Shown here: one piece after another, positions 52,633 to 60,982 of the stretch
Numbering within the stretch: position 1 is the first letter of the stretch
How the letters are laid out: each line of letters starts with the position of its first letter
Assembly: GCA_963833745.1 (NCBI GenBank)
Contig: CAWHZD010000004.1
Coordinates: 868,001-932,000, forward strand
DNA from: AP-15 sp963833745
Lineage (GTDB): Bacteria; Pseudomonadota; Alphaproteobacteria; ATCC43930; CGMCC-115725
Direction of reading: 5' to 3'
DNA: 64,000 nucleotides
Translations under genes and position numbers: made by a program
The notes under the pieces: generated by a model
Told to the model about the DNA's origin: nothing
Seen by the model: only the letters and a program-made list of their open reading frames with translations
Database searches by the model: none

Positions 52633-53979
52633 ATGGACGGCACGGCACAGCTGATCGAGACCGATCGGCGCTATCTGGTTCACCCGCTGCACCATCCCGA
52701 CGATCATCGGCAGCCGCTGGTCGTCGTCGAGGGCAGGGGGGCGATGCTGTATGACGCCGACGGCCGCGAGTACATCGACAGCCTGTCGGGGTTGTGGAAC
52801 GTCAATGTCGGCCATGGCCGCGGCGAGCTGGCTGACGCCGCGGCAGCGCAGATGCGCCGCATCGCTTTCGCGTCGGCCTATATCGGCGCCACCAACGAAC
52901 CGGCGGTGCGGCTCAGCGAAAAGATCGTAGGCCACGCCTACGCGAATTCCGCGGCGGTCTACTTCACCACCGCGGGGGCCGAATCCAACGAATCGGCATT
53001 CAAATTCGCGCGCTATTACTGGAAGGTCAAAGACCAGCCCAACAAGACCAAGATCATCTCGCGCATCCACGCCTATCACGGCGTGACGATGGCGGCGATG
53101 AGCGCCACCGGCATGGCGGCGTATCACAAGATGTTCGGGCCGCTGGTTCCGGGATTTATTCAGGTGGCCCCACCCTATGCCTATCGCTGGGCCGGCAACG
53201 AGGAGCCGGGCGTCGGCGCCGCCGAAGCGGTCGAAAAGGCGATCCTCGCCGAGGGTGCGGACACCGTCGCCGCGGTCATCGCCGAGCCGGTCATGGGTGC
53301 GGGCGGGGTCATCGTGCCGCCGCCCTCCTATTTTCCAAAGCTGCGCGAGATCTGCGACCGCCACGACATCCTGCTGATCGCCGACGAAGTCATCACCGGC
53401 TTTGGCCGCACCGGCAAATGGTTCGCGCTGGGCCACTGGGGGGTCGAGCCCGACCTCGTCTCCTTCGCCAAGGGGGTTACGAGCGGCTATCTGCCGTTGG
53501 GCGGGGTCATCGCGTCGAAACGCGTGCACGACGCGATCGAGAGCGCCCCCGCCGACCGCAGATTCATGCATGCCGCAACCTACTCGGGCCATCCGGTGTG
53601 CTGTGCGGTCGGACTGCGCAATGTCGAGATCATTGAAAGCGAAGGCTTGGTTGAGCGCGCGGCGGTGATCGGCAAGCGGCTGTTGGAAGGCCTAGAAACC
53701 TTGCGCGACCTGCCGGCGGTCGGCGACGTGCGCGGGCTCGGCATGATGTGCGGCGTCGAACTCGTTGCCGATCGCGTCACCAAAGCTCCCGCGCTCGGGC
53801 TCGGGCCGAAGATCACCCGCGAGGCAATGGCGCGCGGGCTGTTGCCGCGGCTGCGCGCCGGCGGCGCCGACCCGGCGATCGGCGACACGATCTGCGTCGC
53901 CCCGCCGCTGATGACCCCCGAGGCCACGATCGACCACATCCCCGAAATCCTGCGCGCCGCGATCATCGCTGCGACGTAA
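52633..53979 (+). CDS. Class III aminotransferase (omega-amino acid type)
   Basis: The 448-residue PLP enzyme has the cofactor-binding block TTAGAESNESAFKFARYYW, EPVMGAGGVIVPPPSYF, the Asp/cofactor site LLIADEVITGFGRTG, and the Schiff-base lysine in SFAKGVTSGYLPLGG. ATG 52633 has AGGAG six bases upstream. Class III enzymes transfer amino groups from beta-alanine, GABA or polyamine-like donors; the donor here is not defined. It may work with the polyamine-type importer at 14484, though they are far apart. Confidence 0.92.
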   Translation: MDGTAQLIETDRRYLVHPLHHPDDHRQPLVVVEGRGAMLYDADGREYIDSLSGLWNVNVGHGRGELADAAAAQMRRIAFASAYIGATNEPAVRLSEKIVGHAYANSAAVYFTTAGAESNESAFKFARYYWKVKDQPNKTKIISRIHAYHGVTMAAMSATGMAAYHKMFGPLVPGFIQVAPPYAYRWAGNEEPGVGAAEAVEKAILAEGADTVAAVIAEPVMGAGGVIVPPPSYFPKLREICDRHDILLIADEVITGFGRTGKWFALGHWGVEPDLVSFAKGVTSGYLPLGGVIASKRVHDAIESAPADRRFMHAATYSGHPVCCAVGLRNVEIIESEGLVERAAVIGKRLLEGLETLRDLPAVGDVRGLGMMCGVELVADRVTKAPALGLGPKITREAMARGLLPRLRAGGADPAIGDTICVAPPLMTPEATIDHIPEILRAAIIAAT

Positions 53980-54311
53980 TCGAGTTGGAGGGCTTGCCCG
54001 CCCGTGGGGCGAGATGGCATCGTCGGCCAAACCCTCGTGAGCTGCCTTCGACGCCCCGCGAGTTTCGCCGTTGAAAACTCGCCGGATTTGTTTCGGCTTG
54101 CGCGACTTGTGTTTGTCATACCGGCGAAGGCCGGTACCCACGGCAGCGGTGGGTCCCGACCTTCGTCGGGATGGCGAAGCGCGCGATGCCGCGAACTTCT
54201 GAACGAGCCGGGCGGGTAGACGAGCCGCGGCCAGAGGACCGTTGCCGAGCCCGATTTGTTTCGTACGTGAAACCTCGACAGCGTGGGCGCGCCTTCGTAC
54301 ATTCCGCGGCC
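53980..54311. other. Intergenic region with a repeat and a parS-like sequence
   Basis: The region separates the aminotransferase from mnmG. It carries the palindromic repeat at 54115-54177 and a near-parS sequence (54257-54274, two extra central bases). No gene with a start and codon bias is seen. The mnmG promoter must lie within the last 130 bases. Confidence 0.5.
54115..54177. repeat. Palindromic repeat, family B
   Basis: It has two short hairpins: ACCGGC-gaa-GGCCGGT (54120-54135) and TCCCGAC-cttc-GTCGGGA (54154-54171). Between them lie CCCAC and GTGGG segments that can also pair. It resembles the other extragenic palindromes in layout but differs in sequence. It lies in the gap between the aminotransferase and mnmG. 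Confidence 0.65.
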
Positions 54312-56249
54312 ATGATCGAGTTTTCGGGGGCTTACGACGTCGTCGTGGTCGGCGGCGGGCATGCCGGGTGCGAAGCGGCCGCGGCCGCGGCGCGGCTTGG
54401 CGCCCGCACCCTCCTCTTGACCCACAAGCGCGCGACGATCGGCGAGATGTCGTGCAACCCGGCGATCGGCGGGCTCGGCAAGGGGCATCTGGTGCGCGAG
54501 ATCGACGCGCTCGACGGCATCATGGGCCGCGCCATCGACCGCGCCGGCATCCAGTTCCGCATCCTCAATCGCAGCAAGGGGCCGGCGGTGCGCGGACCGC
54601 GCGCCCAGGCCGACCGCAAGCTCTATCGCCGCGCGGTCGCTGACCTGCTGGCGGAAATGCAGAACCTCGATGTTGTCGAAGGGGCGGCCGAGGATCTGCT
54701 GTTCGATGAGGCCGGACACGCCGCCGGCATCGTGCTCGGCGACGGCAGGGAAATTAACGCCGGCCGCGTCGTGCTGACGACCGGCACCTTCCTGAACGGG
54801 CTGATCCATATCGGCGAAGAGAAAATCCCGGCCGGACGGGTCGGCGAGGTGCCCTCGCGGGGATTGGCGCAAACGCTCAACCGCGCCGGTTTCGCGCTGG
54901 GGCGGCTCAAGACCGGCACGCCGCCGCGCCTCGACGGCACCACGATCGACTGGTCCGGGCTCGACATTCAGCCGGGCGACGACCCGCCGCCGCCGTTTTC
55001 GTTTGTCACCGACCATATCACGACCCCGCAAATCACCTGCCACATCACGATGACGACCCCAGCGACGCACGCCGTGATCCGCGAAAATCTTTATCGCTCG
55101 CCGATGTATTCGGGCGGCATCACCGGCATCGGGCCGCGCTATTGCCCGTCGATCGAAGACAAAATCGTGCGCTTTGCCGAGCGCGAGCGGCACCAGGTTT
55201 TTCTCGAACCTGAAGGCCTCGACGACGACACGATTTATCCGAACGGCATCTCGACCTCGCTGCCGCGCGACGTGCAGCAGGCGATGCTGCAAACCATCCC
55301 CGGTCTCGAACGGGTCGTCATGCGCCGGCCGGGCTATGCGATCGAGTACGATTTCGTCGACCCGCGCGAACTCTATCCGAGCCTCGAAACCCGCCGCATC
55401 CCCGGTCTTTATTTCGCCGGTCAGATCAACGGCACCACTGGCTACGAGGAGGCGGCGGCGCAAGGCCTTGTCGCCGGGCTCAACGCGGCGCGCGCCGCCG
55501 GCGGTACGGAGCCGTTGGTGCTCGATCGCGCCGACGGCTATATCGGCGTCTTGATCGACGATCTGGTGACGCGCGGCGCCAGCGAGCCCTATCGCATGTT
55601 TACCTCGCGCGCCGAATACCGGCTCATCCTGCGCGCCGACAATGCCGACCAGCGGCTGACCCCGATCGGGCTGCGCCTCGGCTGTATCGGGAGCGGCCGG
55701 GCGGCGCGTTTCGCGGCCAAGATGCGCGCATTGGCAGAGGCCCGCGAGCGGCTTGCCGGATTGCAGATGACGCCGCCGGCACTGAAGCGCCACGGGATTG
55801 CGGTCGATGAGGACGGCGTCAGCCGCAGTGCCGCGGAATTGCTGGCGTACCCCGGCATCGATCTGACGCGGCTTGCTGCAATCTGGCCGGAATTGGGACC
55901 GCTCGCACCCGAGATCGCCGAGCAGCTCGAGATCGACGCGCGCTATGCCGGCTATCTCGAGCGCCAAGAGCGCGACATCGCCGCCTTTCGCCGCGACGAG
56001 GGATTGGGACTGCCGGCCGATCTCGATTACGCGACGGTCGGCAGCCTGTCGCACGAAATCCGCCAAAAGCTCGCCGCCACCCGGCCGGCGACTTCGGGTA
56101 CCGCCGCGCGCATTTCGGGCGTCACCCCGGCGGCACTCGTCGCATTGTTAAAGCATGTCCGGCGGATGCCTGTTCGATCCTCGGCTCGCCCCCACCCTAA
56201 CCCTCCCCCGCTCGCGGGGGAGGGGATGGGAGGGGGCCGTGCGGCCTGA
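54312..56249 (+). CDS. mnmG: tRNA uridine-5-carboxymethylaminomethyl modification enzyme MnmG (GidA)
   Basis: MnmG, with MnmE, adds the carboxymethylaminomethyl group to wobble uridine of several tRNAs. The 645-residue protein has the FAD motif VVVVGGGHAGCEAAAAAARLG, the conserved EMSCNPAIGGLGKGHLVREIDALDG, GTFLNGLIHIGEEKIPAGR and GLYFAGQINGTTGYEEAAAQG. The last approx. 25 residues are not part of the family: they are encoded by a palindromic element at 56189-56237. No mnmE gene lies upstream in this window. Followed by rsmG with a 10-base overlap. Confidence 0.96.
   Translation: MIEFSGAYDVVVVGGGHAGCEAAAAAARLGARTLLLTHKRATIGEMSCNPAIGGLGKGHLVREIDALDGIMGRAIDRAGIQFRILNRSKGPAVRGPRAQADRKLYRRAVADLLAEMQNLDVVEGAAEDLLFDEAGHAAGIVLGDGREINAGRVVLTTGTFLNGLIHIGEEKIPAGRVGEVPSRGLAQTLNRAGFALGRLKTGTPPRLDGTTIDWSGLDIQPGDDPPPPFSFVTDHITTPQITCHITMTTPATHAVIRENLYRSPMYSGGITGIGPRYCPSIEDKIVRFAERERHQVFLEPEGLDDDTIYPNGISTSLPRDVQQAMLQTIPGLERVVMRRPGYAIEYDFVDPRELYPSLETRRIPGLYFAGQINGTTGYEEAAAQGLVAGLNAARAAGGTEPLVLDRADGYIGVLIDDLVTRGASEPYRMFTSRAEYRLILRADNADQRLTPIGLRLGCIGSGRAARFAAKMRALAEARERLAGLQMTPPALKRHGIAVDEDGVSRSAAELLAYPGIDLTRLAAIWPELGPLAPEIAEQLEIDARYAGYLERQERDIAAFRRDEGLGLPADLDYATVGSLSHEIRQKLAATRPATSGTAARISGVTPAALVALLKHVRRMPVRSSARPHPNPPPLAGEGMGGGRAA
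56189..56237. repeat. Palindromic element at the mnmG-rsmG junction
   Basis: The hairpin CCCTCCCCCG-ctcg-CGGGGGAGGG has perfect 10-base arms (56201-56210 and 56215-56224), flanked by CCCACCCTAA and GATGGGAGGGGG. In the mnmG frame it encodes PHPNPPPLAGEGMGGG, the known translation of a common alphaproteobacterial palindrome. Its right arm supplies the GGGAGGGGG that precedes the rsmG GTG start. Confidence 0.85.
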
Positions 56250-56874
56250 GCCGCCGCTCGACGCGCAGGGCTTTGCCGGGATCTTTCCTGTTTCACGTGA
56301 AACATTGGCGCGGCTTCAAGCCTACGCGGAGTTGCTGACCGGCTGGTCGGCGCGCATCAACCTTGTCGGCCGCGACACGCTCCCCGATTTGTGGCGCCGT
56401 CACATGCTCAATTCGGCGCAATTGCGCTCGCTCGTCCCCGACCCTGTGCAAAGCCTGATCGATCTCGGCAGCGGCGCCGGCTTTCCCGGTCTGGTGCTGG
56501 CGGTCCTCGGCGTGCCCGGGGTCGAGCTGGTCGAGGCGGACACCCGCAAGGCTGCGTTCCTGCGCGAAGCCGCGCGCATCGTCGAGGCGAGGGTTGCGAT
56601 TCGCCCGTGCCGCATTGCCGCTGTGCCGCCGCACCCGGTCGATGTCGTGACGGCGCGCGCTCTGGCGCCGCTCGATCGGCTGCTCGATCTGGCGTGGCCG
56701 TTTATTGGCCCCGGCACCGTGTGCCTGCTCTCCAAAGGCGAGCGGGTGGAGCAGGAATTGACCGTCGCGCGCAAACGCTGGACAATGACCCTGTCGATGC
56801 ACCACAGCATCGCCGATCCGCGGGGGGTCGTTCTGCGTTTGCACAAGGTTGTTCGTGAGCCTCACGGGTGTTGA
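56239..56874 (+). CDS. rsmG: 16S rRNA (guanine527-N7)-methyltransferase RsmG (GidB)
   Basis: RsmG methylates G527 of 16S rRNA using SAM. The 211-residue protein has SRINLVGRDTL-like motif ARINLVGRDTLPDLW, the SAM-binding loop DLGSGAGFPGLVLAVLG, VTARALAPLDRLLDLA, and LLSKGER. GTG 56239 is chosen: GGAGG from the repeat lies five bases upstream and it overlaps the mnmG end; an ATG at 56155 would add a tail made of the palindrome. A perfect parS site lies in codons 17-22. It overlaps parA by 20 bases. Confidence 0.92.
   Translation: MRPEPPLDAQGFAGIFPVSRETLARLQAYAELLTGWSARINLVGRDTLPDLWRRHMLNSAQLRSLVPDPVQSLIDLGSGAGFPGLVLAVLGVPGVELVEADTRKAAFLREAARIVEARVAIRPCRIAAVPPHPVDVVTARALAPLDRLLDLAWPFIGPGTVCLLSKGERVEQELTVARKRWTMTLSMHHSIADPRGVVLRLHKVVREPHGC
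56289..56304. promoter_or_regulatory. parS centromere site
   Basis: TGTTTCACGTGAAACA is a perfect 16-base palindrome identical to the parS consensus bound by ParB. It lies within the rsmG coding sequence (encoding Pro-Val-Ser-Arg-Glu-Thr), 550 bases from the parA start. parS near parAB is usual and marks proximity to the replication origin. Confidence 0.92.
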
Positions 56875-57688
56875 GGCTCGCCCGGAAGCGCGCCCGGTCG
56901 CTCACCGCGCGCGCATCGTCGCGGTCGCCAACCAAAAGGGCGGGGTCGGCAAGACCACGACTGCGATCAACCTGGCGACGGCATTGGCCGCCGCCGGCCA
57001 TCGCGCGCTGGTCATCGACCTCGACCCGCAAGGCAATGCCAGCACCGGGCTCGGCATCGAGCGCAGCCAGCGGCGGCTGACCAGCTACGAGCTGATCCTC
57101 GGCGAGGCCGAGTTGGCCGACGCGGTGTCGCCGACCGAGGTCCCGGGCCTGTCGATCGTCCCGGCGTCGCAGGATCTGAGCGGCGTCGAATTTGAGTTCA
57201 TGACGCGCGAGCGCCGCGAATTCTTATTGAGCCGGGCGGTTCGCAGCCATGTGCGCGACTGGGAAGAGGTGCTTATCGACTGCCCGCCGTCGCTGAATTT
57301 ACTGACGGTCAATGCGCTGGTCGCTGCCGATGCGGTGCTGGTGCCGTTGCAGTGCGAATTTTATGCGCTGGAGGGCCTCAGCCAGTTGATGCGCACGATC
57401 GAGCGGGTGCAGCGCGCGCTCAACCCGCGGCTCGAATTGCAGGGCGTCGTGCTGACGATGTACGACGGTCGCAACAACCTCAGCGAATCCGTTGCACTCG
57501 ACGTGCGCGGCCATTTCGGGGCCAAGGTCTTCGACACGATGATCCCGCGCAATGTCCGGGTGTCCGAAGCGCCGTCGCATGGCAAGCCGGTGCTGATTTA
57601 CGATCATCGCTGTGCCGGCGCGCAGGCCTATATCCAGCTGGCGGCCGAAATTCTACGCCGCGGCCGCTCGGGCGCACTGCCGCAATGA
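56855..57688 (+). CDS. parA: Chromosome partitioning ATPase ParA
   Basis: ParA forms ATP-dependent gradients that move ParB-bound origins. The 277-residue protein has the deviant Walker A KGGVGKTTTAINLATAL at about residues 28-35, IDLDPQGNASTGLG, LIDCPPSLNLLTVNAL and the late PRNVRVSEAPSHGKPV. The start is GTG 56855, or TTG 56849 two codons earlier. It overlaps rsmG by 20 bases and parB by an ATGA. Length and motifs are normal for chromosomal ParA. Confidence 0.96.
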   Translation: MSLTGVEARPEARPVAHRARIVAVANQKGGVGKTTTAINLATALAAAGHRALVIDLDPQGNASTGLGIERSQRRLTSYELILGEAELADAVSPTEVPGLSIVPASQDLSGVEFEFMTRERREFLLSRAVRSHVRDWEEVLIDCPPSLNLLTVNALVAADAVLVPLQCEFYALEGLSQLMRTIERVQRALNPRLELQGVVLTMYDGRNNLSESVALDVRGHFGAKVFDTMIPRNVRVSEAPSHGKPVLIYDHRCAGAQAYIQLAAEILRRGRSGALPQ

Positions 57689-58545
57689 GCGAGCGTGCCC
57701 GGCGCCGCCCGCTCGGCCGCGGTCTGGCGGCGCTGTTTGGCGAGACCGAGGGGGACGCCTCGATCGATCCGGCGAGCCAGCGCCGGATCCCGATCGAGCT
57801 GATCCGGCCGAGCGCGTTGCAGCCGCGCCGACGGTTCGCCGAGGCCGAGCTCGACGCGCTCGCCCGGTCGATCCGCGAAAAAGGCGTATTGCAGCCGCTG
57901 TTGGTGCGCCCGGTCGCCGATGCGGACGCGGCGTTCGAGCTGGTCGCCGGCGAGCGCCGCTGGCGCGCGGCGCAGCGGGTCGGTCTCCACGAGGTTCCGG
58001 TCATCGTCCGGGCATTGGCCGATTCCGAGGCGCTCGAAATCGCCGTGGTCGAGAATTTGCAACGTGAGGATTTGTCGCCGCTGGAAGAGGCCGAAGCCTA
58101 TAAGCGGCTGGTGACCGAATTCGGCCGCACCCAGGCGAGCCTCGCCGAGGCCGTCGGCAAGAGCCGCAGCCACGTCACCAACACCTTGCGGCTGTTGACC
58201 TTGCCGCCGGCGGTGCGCGAGCGCCTCGACGAGGGCGAATTGTCGGCCGGACATGCGCGCGCTCTGCTTGCCGCAGCCGAACCCGCGGCGCTCGCCGACG
58301 AGATCGTGCGCCGTGGTCTCAACGTGCGCGCGACCGAGCGCCTGGTGCAGCGCCGCGCCCAGCGACCTTCGTCGCCGCGTCGTCCATTACGTGACGCCGA
58401 CACGCTGGTGCTGGAGCGCGATCTTGGCGCCGAACTCGGGCTGCGCGTCACCTTGGAGCCCAAAACCCGTGGCGGCGCATTGACCCTGCACTATCAGAAC
58501 CTCGACCAGCTCGACCGGGTCTTGCGCCTGTTGCGCGCGCGGTAA
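57685..58545 (+). CDS. parB: Chromosome partitioning protein ParB
   Basis: ParB binds parS and spreads as a CTP-dependent clamp. The 286-residue protein starts with the basic tract RRRPLGRGLAALFGE, then the ParB/Srx-like domain with VAGERRWRAAQRVG and ENLQREDLSPLEEAEAYKRL, a helix-turn-helix (AEAVGKSRSHVTNTLRLL) and the C-terminal dimerisation tail (LTLHYQNLDQLDRVLRLL). The ATG overlaps the parA stop. It recognises the parS at 56289-56304. Confidence 0.96.
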   Translation: MSERARRRPLGRGLAALFGETEGDASIDPASQRRIPIELIRPSALQPRRRFAEAELDALARSIREKGVLQPLLVRPVADADAAFELVAGERRWRAAQRVGLHEVPVIVRALADSEALEIAVVENLQREDLSPLEEAEAYKRLVTEFGRTQASLAEAVGKSRSHVTNTLRLLTLPPAVRERLDEGELSAGHARALLAAAEPAALADEIVRRGLNVRATERLVQRRAQRPSSPRRPLRDADTLVLERDLGAELGLRVTLEPKTRGGALTLHYQNLDQLDRVLRLLRAR

Positions 58546-58558
58546 AGCGGGTGCTCGG

Positions 58559-59011
58559 CTAACCGGCGCGGCCGTTCAAGGGGGTCGCCAACAAGTGCGG
58601 CGGGCGCCCAGCGGCGGCGAAAGCGTCTGCGGCGCAGCGACCCTCGATCACGAGCCCTGCATCGGCCAAATCAACCGCCAGCCGTTCCGCGTTACCGGCG
58701 GCGAGCCACACCACTCGCCAGCCCTCGCTGGCCAGTTTGCGGGCGCGGGCGATCCCGGAAGCTCTTGCAGGCATCGGGCTCCTGTTGGCCTCGACCGGCT
58801 CAACGAAAGCGCCTCGCGCAACGAAATTGAGCGGGGGCGGATCAACATCCTCTTCAAGCAATACGACATCCGCCGCGGCCAGCGCTGACCGCTGCGGCGG
58901 GGTCATTTCACCGGGACGAGAGGGATCGGAGACAATCACCACGATGGGAGCAAGCGTCGACAGCGCGTATCCACCGTCTTCCAGGAAGGCGGAAGTGGAA
59001 TCCAACGGCAT
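58559..59011 (-). CDS. Short tetrapyrrole-methylase-like protein, probably degenerate
   Basis: The 150-residue protein has a strong start (AGGAGG 5 bases before ATG 59011). Its middle resembles the N-terminal domain of uroporphyrinogen methyltransferases: SALAAADVVLLEEDVDPPPL, then KLASEGWRVVWLAAGNAERLAVDLADAGL, the equivalent of the SAM-binding KGGDPFVF region. The usual glycine-rich signature is altered and the C-terminal half of the enzyme is absent, so normal activity is doubtful. It may have a different role. It is convergent with parB. Confidence 0.6.
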   Translation of the reverse strand: MPLDSTSAFLEDGGYALSTLAPIVVIVSDPSRPGEMTPPQRSALAAADVVLLEEDVDPPPLNFVARGAFVEPVEANRSPMPARASGIARARKLASEGWRVVWLAAGNAERLAVDLADAGLVIEGRCAADAFAAAGRPPHLLATPLNGRAG

Positions 59012-59258
59012 CGGAACCTCCTGACCGGATCGTCGGCGCCCATAATTTCACAGGTCGAGCGTCTCTCTCAAAAGAGATTCTCCAGATCACAATGTCAATA
59101 GAAATTAACACACATAGTTTTGTCGCTATTAATCAAACGGCTTTCCGTCTGGACGCCGGCCTGCGCTAAGCTGGTGCCGCGGCGCGATCGCGATGCGGGA
59201 TTCACATACGGTTGTTGAGCATGCCCCTGGTTCTGTCGCAGCGATCCGAGCGCCGCCG
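59012..59258. other. AT-rich divergent spacer
   Basis: The 247-base gap between the divergent genes at 59011 and 59259 includes an AT-rich segment at 59085-59145 with run AATTAACACACATAG. This is the probable promoter region of both. No repeat or gene was found. Confidence 0.4.
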
Positions 59259-59585
59259 ATGAGGCGGGTTGCCTATGCGGCGGCATTGTCGCTGGCGACC
59301 TCCGCCGCCGCGGCCCCTCCGCAAAGCGCCGATCCTGCCTTGGCGCCGTGGTTCCGTAGCCTGCTTCAGCCGGGCACGACGATATCGTGCTGCTCGCTGG
59401 CCGATTGCCGCCCGACCGAATACCGGATCAAGGCCGACCATTACGAAGTGCTGGTCGGCGACAACTGGCTCGCCGTGCCGCCCGACAAGATCTTGCAGCG
59501 CACCGACAATCCGACGGGCCACGCCATCGTCTGCTGGACCCCGCAGCGCGGGATCATGTGTTTCGTGCGCGTAACCGAGTCGTGA
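59259..59585 (+). CDS. Small secreted cysteine-containing protein
   Basis: The 108-residue protein has a signal peptide (MRRVAYAAALSLATSAAAA) and a mature part with clustered cysteines: ISCCSLADCRPTEYRI, then IVCWTPQRGIMCF. Disulfide bonds in the periplasm are likely. The compact layout resembles small periplasmic proteins of unknown function found in Rhizobiales and relatives, but no family is named. ATG 59259 follows the divergent spacer. Confidence 0.7.
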   Translation: MRRVAYAAALSLATSAAAAPPQSADPALAPWFRSLLQPGTTISCCSLADCRPTEYRIKADHYEVLVGDNWLAVPPDKILQRTDNPTGHAIVCWTPQRGIMCFVRVTES

Positions 59586-59617
59586 GCCCGGCGGTTAACG
59601 GGTTGGGCTATCGCCGT

Positions 59618-60829
59618 TTACGGAGAGCCGGGCAGCTTCGGCGTGGGCAGCGGCGGTTGGGCGCCGCCGCGCTGACCGCCGCGTCCGCCGGCAGGTGGCG
59701 TTCCCAAGCCGTTGCCGGACGGGAGGTTGGGCATAGGCGCTGGCTCAGCCCCAAGAATCGGGACGTTAGCCAGCCGTTGGGTCTGTCCGGCGGCGCCTTC
59801 GGCCGGACGTATCAGCGCCTCGAGCTGGCGGTCGGTCAGCTGGACGCCGTAATAGAGCTGATAGAACTCGCGCGCGACCGTCCGCAGATCCTGCTGGTAA
59901 AGATCCGGGTAGAACAGGCTCGACAGCCAGTACATCCCAATCGCGCGGTTGACCCCCGGTGGATTGTCGATCCAGCCGAACGGATCGGCGGGTGCCAGGT
60001 AAACCTTTTTGCTGCGCACTGCCGCCAACCCCCGCCACAGGGAACTGCGCAACAGCGCGTTATAGAAGCTGCGTTGCTCGGCGATGACGATCTGTGGATT
60101 CCAGCCAAAGATCTGGTCCCGCGTCACCCGCGCGAGCCCACCCCGGCCCAGTTCACCTGCGACATTGATGACACCCGCCTGTTCGATCATGCTGGCCTCC
60201 GCCGACCCGGGCAGAGCCGTCTCAAGCCCGTCCGCGCCGCGGCCGTAATAAACCAGCGGTCGATCGGTGGGAGAGGTGATCAGCAGCTGCCCGCGCAGCG
60301 CGCCGATCGCGTGAAAGGCATAGCTGGCGACGGCGAGGCCGTTTTCCCCAGCGCCGAGAATCGGGCTCATTTGGCGCAGCATCTGGGGCATGACCTGGAT
60401 GCTGTCGTCGAGCAGGATGTAGGGCGTGCCGCTCTGTTTCTGAATGCGGTCGGCGAGGGCGACCGTCGGCGGTGAAATCACGCCATAGCCGACAATCAGG
60501 TCGGGATGCAGCCGCATTACGTCGGCGGCGGTTGCCGTCGGGTACCGCCCGCCAAGCTGGCCGACGACCGGCAGGCGCGCGTATTTCGCCGGCATCAGCG
60601 CGCGCTGGGCGCGAGACAACGCCAGGGGCCAACCGATCAGCTTGGACGGGATGAGGACGTAGACAAACACCGCCGAGGCCGGGCCCGCCGGCATGATCCG
60701 CGCGACGTGGTCGGGGATCATCACCCGGCGCCCGGCCGAATCGGTAAACTCGGCGGCAAAAGCGGACACCGCGGCGAGCAGCAGGGCGAGCATAATCCCA
60801 GCCCGCAGGGCGAGCGATCGAAGCGGCAT
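59618..60829 (-). CDS. Periplasmic iron-type ABC substrate-binding protein
   Basis: The 403-residue protein has a signal peptide (LALRAGIMLALLLAAVSAFA) and a periplasmic binding fold of the iron-siderophore/cobalamin type: FTDSAGRRVMIPDHVARIMPAGP, ADVMRLHPDLIVGYG and VNVAGELGRGG-like INVAGELGRGGLARV. Late ANPFGWIDNPPGVNR-type segment ADPFGWIDNPPGVNRA matches metal-chelate binders. The C-terminal approx. 60 residues are Pro/Gly-rich and low-complexity. ATG 60829 has GAGG six bases upstream. No permease or ATPase is adjacent. Confidence 0.82.
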   Translation of the reverse strand: MPLRSLALRAGIMLALLLAAVSAFAAEFTDSAGRRVMIPDHVARIMPAGPASAVFVYVLIPSKLIGWPLALSRAQRALMPAKYARLPVVGQLGGRYPTATAADVMRLHPDLIVGYGVISPPTVALADRIQKQSGTPYILLDDSIQVMPQMLRQMSPILGAGENGLAVASYAFHAIGALRGQLLITSPTDRPLVYYGRGADGLETALPGSAEASMIEQAGVINVAGELGRGGLARVTRDQIFGWNPQIVIAEQRSFYNALLRSSLWRGLAAVRSKKVYLAPADPFGWIDNPPGVNRAIGMYWLSSLFYPDLYQQDLRTVAREFYQLYYGVQLTDRQLEALIRPAEGAAGQTQRLANVPILGAEPAPMPNLPSGNGLGTPPAGGRGGQRGGAQPPLPTPKLPGSP

Positions 60830-60982
60830 CGGCATCCTCGGCAAGACCACGACTGGCGGCGGCGACTATAGCGGCGGCGATCCCGCTGGCAAGCACCGGC
60901 AAACTCGGCTCCGGGTTAGGATAGCGCTTCCCTCGGCCCGGCCGGCGAGTAGACTGCCCTCTCGTTTCGCGGAGGCAGGCCT

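Noticed and set aside
54257..54274. parS-like TGTTTC-gt-ACGTGAAAC
   Set aside because: It has two extra central bases compared with the parS consensus, which changes half-site spacing; not accepted as a functional parS without binding data.
53580..56066. Very long 828-residue open frame on the minus strand
   Set aside because: It is the reverse-frame shadow of mnmG and the aminotransferase end; its protein has no domain and follows the antisense codon pattern of high-GC genes.
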